NCBI GenBank assembly: GCA_034509755.1
Contig: JAVYJV010000038.1
Span: forward strand, 1-64,000
Reading direction: 5' to 3'
Source of the DNA: Anisodus tanguticus
Lineage: Eukaryota > Streptophyta > Magnoliopsida > Solanales > Solanaceae
Length of the DNA: 64,000 nt
Part shown: positions 25,318 through 37,009 of the stretch, piece by piece
Position numbering within the stretch: the stretch's first letter is position 1
Layout of the letters: the number at the start of each line of letters is the position of its first letter
Notes under the pieces: generated by a model
What the model saw: the letters and a program-made list of their open reading frames with translations, nothing else
Database searches by the model: none
Told to the model about the DNA's origin: nothing
Translations under genes and position numbers: made by a program

Positions 25318-28300
25318 ATGGATTTCAACGAGGAACAACTTTTTGAGTCAAATAAGCAATCATCTAGACAAAGTTTAATATTAAAATCATCTTTTGATCC
25401 TCAAAAAAGTCCAAGTGTGGTAGATGAAGATTCTGATATAAAAAAAAGTATAAGCTCAAAAGATGCTACTTCAGAAGAAGATGAAGAAGATAATTCAACA
25501 GAAGATAAATTTGATAGTAATTACGAAAATTTTAAGCCTTCTCATACGTCAATTGATTATAATTTAGAAAAACCAAATGATAATTTAACAGTTCCTTCTA
25601 ATTATCAAGCACCACCTTCGTCTAAAAAGGGACGTTCTTTATCTATTGCATCAGTTTTAAGCCCTCTTTCTCCATCAAATTCACCAAATATTAATAGAAA
25701 TGTTCCACAATTTTTAACTGTTTCACCTACTTTTACACCTAGAGCAAGACCTCCTCCAGCTTATTTAGGTAATTATACAGGAGGTTTAAGCTCATTAACT
25801 GGTCCTAATAATATCATAAATAATTCTTCAACAAACCGTATGATGAATCCTTCATTAGCTGTCGGTGGACAAATGCCAAGTTTTCAAGCAGCTAAAGGTG
25901 GAATTTTAGGATCTGCTACTTCACAGTTGTTGAATTCTCGTTCAAGACATCAATCAATTGATGCTGTAAAAATATCAACCGGAAATAATCAGATTTTGAG
26001 TTCTCATTTAGCTCGAAAACGGCAATCAGTTGTATCTGCAAAAATTTTAGAAACTTTAGCTACTGCAAATGCTAATTATAGTGGTTGTCGTCGTTTAGTT
26101 AGAGGACAAACATGTTATGGTAGTGGAAGTGGACCTTCGACAAATTATTTTTCTCCAGGAAGATTAACCGAAAATTTGAAAGAAAGCTATGATGAAGAAC
26201 AAGACGAATTAAAAGAAAATTTATTTGAAAACACGTATATAAATTCAGAAGATCCTAAAAAATTAATGGAGAAAAATGGCTCATTAGAAACTCCAATATA
26301 TAAACAGAGATCTTCTATTTTAACTTCAGCTTCAAACACAACTGGTGAAGAAAAAGAGAATCAATTTGATGAAGAAACAATAAATAATAAAAACGAGGAA
26401 AATTTAATTGACTACAAGACTTCTAATGAACAAGTTAAAATTTCATTTGATGCTGGTAAAAATGAAAAACTATTCAAAATAAATGAAAATGATACAGATA
26501 ATAAATCTGATCAAGAAGAAGAACCAGAAGCTCCTACTTTATCGTTAGGAGAACGTATAGTTTGGGTAAAAACTGCTGGACCAGAATATGGAACTGTTAG
26601 ATGGATAGGAAGAATGCCTAAAGTATCTACTAAATGGACGATCGGAGTAGAATTTGTAAGTATAATTAAGTTTATAGCTAATAAGTATTAAGTAATAATA
26701 AAATTCAATTAAAAAAAGATTTTTTTAAATGATTCTACAGTTTTAAAGAACATTTATTTAAATAATATGAATAGAAAATTATATAAAACAAATTAAGCTT
26801 TTAAGAATGAATGATTTACATTTAAATAAGAAATTAATTGTTTAGTCACCCTTAAAATTAAATTTTTCTTAATTTATTTACATTAGATTAGTTAGAATTT
26901 AAATATAAAATAAGTTGGTTAGACTATGCAATTTATTGTAAAAAACTCACAATTACCATATTTTTTTAAGACCAATTTTGATTAAAATAAATAATAAGAT
27001 AAATTTTATAATTTGATTGTCAGGGCAATTTAAAGAGAAATAAAACTAAAAATTAAATGGAAGCTTAATAAGTTAAGATTATTTAAAGATCAGATTAGCT
27101 TTCCATGGTTAGAATTTTTAAAAAAGAAAAATTTTTTCATACTGATTTGTTTTAAGAAATCACGAACTAAGTGTCAGAAATTGTTAATGATTTATTAAAT
27201 TTAATTATGACATTTAAACATTAATGACATACAAATTCTAAGTCACATTTTCCTTTTTAAACTCTTTGAAAACTTAATCGATTTTTATACAGTTTTCGTT
27301 CAATTTTTTAATTTGCAAATTGAGTCTATATCATTAGAATTTTTTTATAATTATTTTTTTTTATAAATTAAGCTAATAGTTTTTATTGAATTACATATTT
27401 TAAGACTTTTGTTCAACAATTTAACAAAAATAAAAATTTTTTTCATTTTTTATAGGATAATGCAATTGGTTCTGGGGATGGAATTATTGATGGAAAAAGG
27501 TTTTTTAATTCAAAAGATAATTATGCTAAATTTCTTCCTTTAGCTTCTGTAACGAAATTAGAAGCTTATTTAGCAAGACCTAGATCAGGTATTTTTCTTT
27601 TTTTTAAAACTTTGATTAAATCTTAAACAAAGTTTTATTTAAATTAAATGAATAAAAAATTTTTTTTTCTTATTTTTACTTAGGAACACTTTTATCTAGA
27701 ATGTCTGTGCAGTTAAAACCAGGTCAACTTATTAGCGTTCAAAGAACGCCCAGTATCAATCACATTCCGGTTCATTGCGCATTGAATGCTCCTCATCATG
27801 TAAGTTTTAGAATTAATTTGTTAAATAGGCTGTTTTAAAATTTTTTTGATTAATTTTAAAATACGAAAATTACTTTAAAAAGATGGTCATTCAATCTAGT
27901 TATATGAAGCTAATTATTTTTTTTTTTTGGTTTATCAGAAACACATAGATAATTAGATTTTTGTATTAAAGAAAGGAAAAACTATTTTTGTTTATTGTAA
28001 TTAATTTTTCAAACTAATTTTAACAACTTTTTTATATTTAAGTCTATAACTTTGATTAGTTTGAATTTTTAGTTTGATTAAAAAATTTCAATTAGTAGAA
28101 TTTTAGAATATTTTTAAAATTTAAGTAAAATTAATCATTTTAACCTATAAAATATTTAATGAGCATTAAAATTAATTATAATTCAAAGATATTAATTAAT
28201 TTTAATAGCTTCATATTTTTTGAATTATTTTTTTAACAAATTTTTTTAAAAAAAACAACAATTTAGATTGATCATGATGTACATAAAACAAACATGCAGC

Positions 28301-30405
28301 ATTGTCTTTGCAACAATTGCAATCATCCATGTGCACATCTTTGTCATACAAAAAATTATAAAGGCTCAAAAAAAAAAGAAAGAGCTCATATGTGTCATTT
28401 TAGTCAAAAGCCTCACAATAAATTATGTTGTGGAGGGGAAGATTTGCGTCAATTAATTGCTTCTGGAAAATTAGAAAAAGCAGGGGGTTTATTACAAGAG
28501 GTAAAAGAAAATGAGATTAAAGTAGCTGCTTCTAAATCAGAAAAATTAGCATCAATTGATTTACAGAAAAGTAAAAGAAGTAGTAGTGGCTCTAGAGTTA
28601 GCAGTACAATCGGTGGTCATGCAGTTGGTAGCGTTGGATCAGCTGCGATAGGAGCAGGTTTCAATACTGTTGTTGTTAGTAAAGAAGATCGTAAAAGAAA
28701 CGGTCAATTACTTGGTCAGCCTATTTCCCTTACACCACCTCCTCCACCTCCACCACCTAGTTCACCATTACCTCGAAGTGGCTTAAACCCAAGTCACGAT
28801 AGTTCAACTTTAGGACGAGATTCTAGGCGAAAAAATAATCGTTGTTCAGTTAATTCTAATGAGTTACCTATTTGTTCAGCTCCTTCTAGTGTAGAGCAAG
28901 TTTCAACTTGTTCTTTTAGCTCATGTTCTAAATCAAATCTTAAAGTTTCTAAAAATTCTTTGAGCAACAATGGTAAAGTTGATAAACCAAAAGATTTGAA
29001 ACTAAGTAGTTTACAAAGAAGTGACAGTGATATTTCAATATCTAGTTTACCATCTACAACTTCTCCTGTAGAAGTTTACATTGCTAGAGGAGCTTTGACT
29101 GATGAATCAGATTGTGAGTCTGATGCAAAACTTTTTAATTCTAATAAAAGCCAATTAAGTAGTCAGCAAAATAAAAATCATAATAACAGTAAAATAGATA
29201 AAGAGTTTTATGAGCAAACTGCTTTAAGTCATCAAAATTCAAGTATTTATCCTTCACATCATCATCGATCTGCAATTAGATCAATGTTTTCTTGTTTGAT
29301 CGGTAGATCTCACAATTATTTGTATAATGAATCTAATCGAGAAAAATATCCTCAAAGGCTATCAAATTATAATTACTATGATGAAGCAGGCTTAGATGGT
29401 TGTGTCCGCAGAAAAAAAACTAAAAAAACTAAAAAGAAGAATCCAAAGAAAAAAAGGTCTTGTCATGGCCAAAATAATTATTGCTACTATTGCTCATCCC
29501 ATAACACATATACATCTTCTCAAGCACCTAGTAGAGTATCAAATAATAGTACAACAACAACCTTGCACACAGCGTCTAGATATTCTAATTTAAATAGTTC
29601 AACTAAAAACAATTTTAACCCAGAAAATACAAACTTCAAAAATACCAAAAATGATAACAGTATAAAAAGTGAAAACAAAAAAGATTATTTTTTGAATGTT
29701 AAAAACTCATGTGGTTTAAGCCCTAGCCCAGAGCCTAATTCTCAGCAAGCTCTTTTAAGTAATTATTCAAATCCTCCATCTAGAGCATCTAGTAATTCAA
29801 ACTCGATTAAACAATCTAGTATTTCAAGCTCAACTTACAGAGATTACAGAACAAATTATTGTAGCAAAACATTAGCATATAATCATAGTTGTCATCCTGA
29901 ATGCGCTCAAAAAGTATCTATTCATGATTCAAAAGAAGATATAAAGGAGGATTTAAGCACTGTAGCTCGGTCAGATTCTGTTTCACCAATGAAGGTTTGC
30001 TCATCACCTTTTTCTAATTCGAAAAATATAATTCAAGTTACTGCTGAAACTCATGAAGAAAATTCAAGATTGAATGATGACATGAATACACAAAAAAATG
30101 AAACAGTTAAAGAACCTTCACAAAATTATCCATCAAAAATGGATTTTGTAGAACAGTTACATCAGTTTCAACAACAGTATTTAAAACAACATCCTGAGGT
30201 ATGCAATGATGATCAACTTGTTCAGGTAGCGACGGAATGCAATGATCGAAATAATAATGAGTTACAAACAAACCAGCAAGTACGGCCGTTACATCAACCA
30301 ACAGAATCAACACCTGTCCTTTTCAGCGGCAGTGTAGGTAGTGATGGCGCTGACTTGATGGCGACACTAAACACTGCAAGTACAGATCAAAATAGTAATT
30401 TTTAG
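25318..30405 (+). CDS. CYLD-like CAP-Gly protein with Cys/His cluster (possibly the N-terminal half of a HOIL-1 fusion)
   Basis: Exons 25318-26655, 27456-27588, 27684-27799 and 28267-30405 (1,241 residues if the stop at 30405 is used). The ATG follows a splice acceptor and sits in AAAATGG. Residues 1-410 are acidic then Ser/Asn-rich and look disordered. A single CAP-Gly domain spans about 411-485 (GERIVWVKTAGPEYGTVRWI, then GSGDGIIDGKRFF). The form GxVRWIG with GxEF is closer to the CYLD CAP-Gly domains than to CLIP or dynactin. Residues about 541-595 form a Cys/His cluster (HCLCNNCNHPCAHLCH and later HNKLCC) that I cannot assign. A polyproline run ending SSPLPRSG lies near 687, and a Lys-rich basic block near 915. 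No ubiquitin-specific protease domain follows, so it is not a normal CYLD. A phase-0 donor at 30198/30199 can join it to the HOIL-1 frame. Confidence 0.82.
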
Positions 30406-30706
30406 AAGGAAAAAATTTTAAGAACGCTTGTGTGCTTTTGTCATTTAAGCATAGTTTTTGAATATGCATGTATTCCTAAAAAGTTGCTTGTTTTATTTTT
30501 TTTTATGATTTTACGTTTTTAGTAGTTAAAGTTAGTTTTTACACAATTGATTATTTAGAGCACTAAACAAGCGCAGTTAGTTACATAACAATATTGTGGT
30601 TGCCCGGCTTGAACGTTGATCTTTGCATTCATCTCGACGCAAGCAAGCCCAAAAACCCTTATATTTTTTTTTATAAAAATCAAAACTATTCATATTTCTT
30701 TTTTAG
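30199..30706 (+). other. Junction between CAP-Gly and HOIL-1 frames: candidate intron or 3' end
   Basis: Begins with a donor, CCTGAG|GTATGC, in phase 0, with a second phase-0 donor, TTCAG|GTAGCG, at 30226. It ends with an acceptor, TTTCTTTTTTAG, and the frame is open across 30707 in phase 0. If unspliced, translation ends at TAG 30403-30405. I see no AATAAA or ATTAAA between that stop and the acceptor, which argues against a separate upstream gene end. The segment is clearly GC-richer than other introns of the window (GCCCGGCTT, CTCGACGCAAGC near 30600-30650). Confidence 0.6.
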
Positions 30707-30748
30707 ATTTTACCGATAAAAACTGAAGCAAAAAATGAGCAAGCTAGT

Positions 30749-33700
30749 ATGAGTAAAGAAAATGATATTCAAACATTATCCTTTTACAATTTTAAAACTT
30801 CAAATATACAAAAAGCCAAAAATTCAATAGCAAAAAAGACTGATAATTTTACTGACATAAACTATAACATTACAAAAAGTTCAAAAGTCTCTAGTCAAGA
30901 TTCTTTATTAACTTCATCTGTATCATCTACTTCTGTTTTTTATGACCATGTTTCACAAAATAATAACGTAAAATCTACAATGCAAATTGATTTAGAGAAA
31001 AAAAACAATAATTTAGCCAAAGAAACAAGCTCACGTACTAAACAAAATATAAAAACAGATTCAAATATTTTTATAGATACAATAGATTTAAAAAGTATAG
31101 ATGATTCTACATGTTTTAGTATGTTGAGTTTAAATAGTAATTCTTTGAATCAAACTTCAAATTTATCTTCTGAAAATCAAACTAGTCCAAGTAAAATTAA
31201 TTCAAGTTTATTAAGTCAAAGTCAAATGTCAGTTTTTTCTGACTCAAACAAGACATCTTGTAGTAAGACACCTTTAGATTCAGTAGCTACTAGTACTTCA
31301 AGTATTAATAGCTTTAGCAGTAGCAATCCTCAAAACACATCTTCTACCATAAGTGGACTTGTGTCATTTTCACCATGTAAGAGAAGAAAAAAACCTCCTG
31401 CTCCTAAACCTCCTGGTTTTAAAGATAAAAATCAAAATAATGAAAAATCAAATATAAATCTTTCAAAAAATAAAAATGCTTTAAATACAAAGACTGTTGG
31501 CAATGCATCTAAGACTTTAAATAATTTAAACTTAAATTTATCAAAAAGTAATCTTTCTGTAAAAACATCTATAAATGACAAAAACATTGTTGCGCAAAAC
31601 TTAATGAATTCTTCAAATAATGATAGTCTTCCTAATTCAGTTGATATAAAAACTTTTAAAAAAAGAAAAAAATCTAGTAAGTCAAAACCAGCTCCAGTTC
31701 CTCCAGTTTTAAATTCTAATTTGACAAATATAAATAAAAATAATCAAAATAATTTACTTAATTCTAAATTATCTGAAAAAAACTCTAAAAGCTTTAAACC
31801 AAAGATTAAAAATTTATCTCTCAACAATGTACACAGTTGTTTAAGACCAAACAATAGTAATAACGCTACACCTAGCATTTCAGCATCTTCTACTCATTAT
31901 TCAACTAAATTTAATGTCAAACAACGTTTAAATGCTATCTTAAATCGTAGTCTTAGTGAAGCTTTTAAATTAAATGCTAAAGCTGCATTAAGTAGTGTTC
32001 AACATTCTTTTAGTTCAGAAGTTAATTTAAATAAAAAGAATATTTTTTCTTTTATAAATAATACGACATTTAATGATAGTTTTAGTTGTGAACAACAAGT
32101 AATGTCTCCTGAATCAATTGAAAAAAACGTAGAACTAAAAAAGATTTCAAAAAATTCTGACAAAAAAATTATAGAAAAAAATTATTCTACTGGTAAACAT
32201 AAAAAAGAAAATCTTAAAATTAATTCAGATGCAAAATCATCACCTTTAAATTTTAATGTAATGGATCATGCAATTTTATCTATTGCATCTTATAGTGATA
32301 AGCTTGTTAATCAACTTTTTACTACACAAAATGCTCGTTGTGAGCTTAAAAACCGCAGTTATTCTATGCCTTATTTAGTTTTTTTACCTAAAAAAAATGA
32401 GAACGAAAATTTAATTTTATCTGCTAATTTAAATAAACCTAAAACAAGGAAACGCAAAAGTGCTTTTAATTTAGCAAATGATTTAATAATTGAAACATTG
32501 TCTAAAAGTTTATATAATGGCTCAGCAGATCAATTATTATATGCTGCAGAGCTTTTAGAAGAGTTTAGTGAAAATAATATAGTTGCTGTACCTCCATTAT
32601 CTTCAACATTAGCTGCGTTAATAAGTCCAAATCATTATAAAAAACATAATTTAAATAACCAGCTTTTACTAATTAATCATTATGTAGATTGTTTAAAACA
32701 TGAACAAGAACAAGAAGAGCTTTTGACAGTTCAATTAATTGAGCAACAACAAGTAGATAAAATGTTTGTTGAAGTTTCAAAAAAATCAACAAAAAAAAAT
32801 TCTGATGAATTAGAAAAATCATCTTCAATTAAAAAAGTTATAGATGAGAAAAATTCAATAAGCATTCTTTTAAATTCAGAAAAAGAAGATGAAAATAAAA
32901 AAATTTTGCCAAGTAATGCTATAAGCGATTGCACAGATAAACTTAAAAATAACACTAAAAGCTGTGATACTAAACAAGAAAAAAACGAAAATTATTTGGC
33001 TGCCCACAATAATTGTTTGAAAGGTTGTGTAAATAGTAGTCATGAAAGTAGTGCAGGAAGTGATGAATTGCATTCAGACACAAGTGATGGAAAAGTAACT
33101 GTAAAATCTATGCACACTAATCGATTATCAAATTTACCAGTTTCAACTAATGTACCTGTTAGTTTTGAAGAAAATTTAATGGAAACATGTTCAGAAATTA
33201 TAAGACAAGAAGAAAATGATAAAAAAAAATTAATTAAAAACTTAAACTCTAGTTCTTCTACATCAATTAATCATCATGAATACAATTGTACAAGAAACAA
33301 TTTCTTAAAAAAAAGACCATGTTGTTTAGAACATTCTCAAAGTACTTATTGCTTAAGCGAACATTATTCTTGTGGTCGATTAAGTAATGAATCTGAAGAA
33401 ACTAGTTCTTCTTCATCAACACATTCAACGAGATCGACAGAAGAATCAATTGTTTCTAGACACCAGCATTTAAATTATTTTAATTTCAACACAGAAAAAT
33501 TTTATTCTGAAAAAAATTTCACTCATTCATTAAGGCGTAATTTAAACAAAAACTACATAAATAATTCTTTTTCTGATTTAAGTAGTGATGATACTTTTTC
33601 TAATAATAAATCACCTCAATTATTTTTTTCTCAAAACAAATGTTTTCATCATTCAAATATAAATTTAGCCGACCAGAATTTATGCGCTTGTTGTATACAT

Positions 33701-36173
33701 TCTTATGACTTGAAACAAGGCAATTTGCCAACTAAGTATTCAAAAAATAATTTAAAATTTAAAGAAACCAGGCTTCCTGATAATTTATGTAAAAGTGAAG
33801 AACTTTATAAAAATTCAAGTAACTCTTTAAATAATGAAGAATTAAATCAAAATTATTTTTGTCAACAAATAAACTTCCCTGATAAAATTTCTAGGCTTTA
33901 TGATTATCATTGTTCACAATTAGAAAACATGTTCAGACCTGGTAAGTTTTAATTTTATATTTTTATTGGAAATAGTAATTATTTTTTTGTTTTAGAAAAT
34001 AATAATGTTGTAGACAACGAATTAACTGATTTAATGGATCAATTAGAAGTTGCAATTTCTTCTGGAGAACACAAAAAAGCAGCTATATTAGCTCGAGAAC
34101 TTGCTTTACGTAAAGTTACATGTTCTTTACAAAGATCTAAAAAAGAAAATGTAATATCACAACCTATTGTGTAAGTTATAAAAGAAGGTTTTGAATTTCG
34201 TTTAATTAATTATTTGAATTTAGAGTTTATTTATACATTGAAGATCAAAAAACTCATCAAGGACCAATTCCTATTCAAGTTTATCCAACAATGACAGTTA
34301 AAGCTTTAAAATTAAAAGTAAGTAATTTGTTATTAATGAGTTTTTTTAAAATTTTTTTTTAATTTAAGATTCAAAAAGAATTTGGTTTTGATTCGTCAAT
34401 GCAAAAATGGATTTTAGGTAAAAGTCTAGCTAGTAATGAAGATGCTTCTTTATTGACTTATGGTGTTACAACATCTGGATGGCCAATTTTTCTTTATCTT
34501 TTTAACTCAGAAGAAGTTTTTGTAAATAATTTTAAAAACTTATCAAGTGAAATTATTCAGGAAAATTTCGATTTATTGAATATAAACAAATCTTATGAAA
34601 ATCAATTTAAAAATTACAATGAAAATAATACATGTAATGTAAATAAATCAAATTCAGATTTTGAATCACATTTTAAAAATGACTTAAAAAATACTTTATT
34701 AGATAAAAATCAAATATCTATTAATAGAGATGATCTTGATTATAATAAGCCAACTAGTTATAAATATGAAGAACAAAATTATTTAATCGATGAAGAACAA
34801 GATTTTTTTCCTCCACCTCCTCCTCCAGTTATGTTTCAAAGCACAAATGATGAGGAAACAACAAATTTTTTAGAAGATGTAGAACCTATAAAATGGGTTA
34901 ACAATAAATTACATGAAAGTGTAAAAATGAAAAAAAATAAATTAAATAATGATAAAAATGTTTATAAAAAAGTAGAAGATGAAATTGATGAATATGAATC
35001 TGCTAGTGAAAATTTATTAGAAGATGAAAACTTAGTTGAAGAAATTTTAATTGAAGAAGAAATTTATGAAGATGATAAAAGCATAGATTTAAATAAAAAA
35101 AAAGAGAAAAAATCTAAAGAAACAACAAAAATATATCAAGGCTATAATGATTTGATAAATTTGAACAATGTTAGCCTTGTTAAAAACACAGATCAATTTG
35201 AATGCCCAGTTTGTTTAACTAACATTGAACAAAATGAGGGTATTGTATTAAAAAATTGTTTACATTCTTTTTGCAAGTAAGTTAAATTAGAAAAATTGTG
35301 AAATTCATCTAAAATTTGAACTAAAATTTAATTAATTCAAAGTCATGATTAACAAAGAAAAAACTAAAACTCAATTAATGATTAACTAATTTTTAAAAAC
35401 ATATAAGCTTATTTTTAAACTTATTTTTTTATTTCAACTTGAAAGGAACTGTTTAATTTATTGTGTTGAACATTGTGATCAAATCACAGTTAATTGTCCT
35501 TTCAATTCAGATTTATATCAATGTGAAAGTGAAATTTCACCTCAAGAAATCAGAGCTTTATTAGAAGACAATTTAAAAATTTTAGAAAATCACTTGAACA
35601 AAAGTGTTAAATTAGTATCAATGAACAAGCTTGTGTTTCGATGTAAAACAACAGATTGTAATGGATTCACTTTTTATGAAAATAGTGCTAAATGGTTTTT
35701 ATGTCCTTTATGTACAACTTTATATTGCTTAAGATGTCAATTAGCTCATGATGAAGAGCAAATCTGTAAAGGTACAGAAGAAGAAAAACAGAAAGAATTA
35801 AGCGAAGAAGAAAAAAAAAGCCAAATATTTATTAAAGTAAGCTTTTTATATTTTTGAGTATTTCTCAATTTTAAATAAATTTTTTATTTTAGGATTTGAT
35901 TAAGAGAAATCAAGCCTTAAATTGTCCTAAATGTGAAGTACTTGTGATGAAAAAATGGGGCTGTGATTGGGTTAAATGTTTTATGTGTAAAACTGAAATT
36001 TGTTGGGTAACAAAAAAAGCAAGATGGGGTCCAGCTGTAAGTTTTAAACGATTTAAATTTATATTTGAAAATTGAATTTTTTTTTTTATCAGGGTAAAGG
36101 AGACACGAGCGATGGTTGTAAATGTATGGTGAATAATATAAAATGTCATCCAAAATGTAATTATTGTCATTAA
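30749..36173 (+). CDS. RBCK1: HOIL-1 (RBCK1)-like RBR ubiquitin ligase with a very long N-terminal extension
   Basis: HOIL-1 is the accessory E3 of LUBAC, which makes linear ubiquitin chains in NF-kB signalling; its own RBR forms ester-linked ubiquitin. Exons (30707)30749-33941, 33996-34170, 34224-34317, 34369-35276, 35446-35836, 35893-36036 and 36093-36173, all phases consistent; 1,661 residues from ATG 30749, against about 510 in human. The first about 1,065 residues are Ser/Asn/Lys-rich with two basic-proline motifs. Then come an LTM-like helix (ELTDLMDQLEVAISSGEHKK), a UBL (VYLYIEDQKTHQG to GWPIFLYLF), RING1 (FECPVCLTNIEQNEG), IBR (FRCKTTDCNGFTFYE) and RING2 with GCDWVKC, ICWVTKKARWGP and the terminal CHPKCNYCH. 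The catalytic Cys of GCDW and the final His are kept. No NZF finger lies between UBL and RING1, where an acidic, polyproline-containing linker is found instead. An out-of-frame short ATG frame overlaps the 30749 start, so that ATG may be internal to a fused gene. Confidence 0.92.
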
Positions 36174-37009
36174 AATTTTTGTGAAATGGTCATTTAAAAA
36201 AAATCTTGGATCTTTGAACTTTTTGAAAAAAAAATTTAAACACATATTATTCAATTGTTACTATTTGTTAATTTATTTTTAAAAATTTTATTAAGATGAT
36301 CTCTATTTTTTATTCTTACAACTAATTTAAATGCGAATTCTTTTTATTGATGTTGAAAAAAAATTTTTTTTTTGAAAAACTTTTATGTTTTTTTATGAAA
36401 AACAAAATTTTATTTGTTTACAGTTTTTTTATTAACCAAAACCTCAGTTTTTTTTTATTTTCAAATTATCTTTTTAGTTTTTTTTGTTTCTTTTTTAGAA
36501 AAGATCGTTTTTTTTAATTAGTTTTAAATTGTTACTAATTCTTTGTAAACCATAAAAAGTTGAAAAAAAAAAAATTATTTTGTAGACATCTTTTTAAAAA
36601 TTGTGCCTTTCAATTCTTTTATTCAAAAATTCAAATTGATTTTAGCTTATCAAACTTAATTCAACTTTAGTTTTTACATTAGTTCTGTTAAAACTTTTAA
36701 AGTAAAAAAATTTTTTTTTTAAAAGTTATTTATTTATCATAAAAACACAACTACCTTACATTTTACATGAAAAAATACACTAAGAAAAACATAATAATTT
36801 TAGTAATTTTATCATAAGCTTAAATAAATTATTTTGTTTTCAAAAACTTAATTGTAAAAAAAAGTTTAAATAAAACTTAATCTTTAAATTCTTAGTCTTT
36901 TTTTATTCAAATTTTTATTTGTAAAAATTTACTTAATTTTTAGCGTAATTTTCATAAAAAAATTGTTTAGATAATGAATTGCTGATTTAGCTAAAAATCT
37001 TATTTTCTT
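36174..37009. other. Convergent 3' UTR space, HOIL-1 / CRPPA
   Basis: 836 bases of T- and A-run-rich sequence between two convergent stop codons. Presumed 3' UTRs; nothing else seen. Confidence 0.5.

Noticed and set aside
25318..27799. Calling the CAP-Gly gene CYLD itself
   Set aside because: Only one CAP-Gly domain is present and no ubiquitin-specific protease domain (Cys and His boxes) follows anywhere downstream, so orthology to CYLD is not supported.
29396..29593. Overlapping alternative frames within the large CAP-Gly exon
   Set aside because: Shadows of the real frame; no independent start context or domain.
30600..30660. GC-richer string between the CAP-Gly and HOIL-1 frames considered as a small RNA gene
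   Set aside because: No convincing hairpin or tRNA fold by eye; left as part of the candidate intron.
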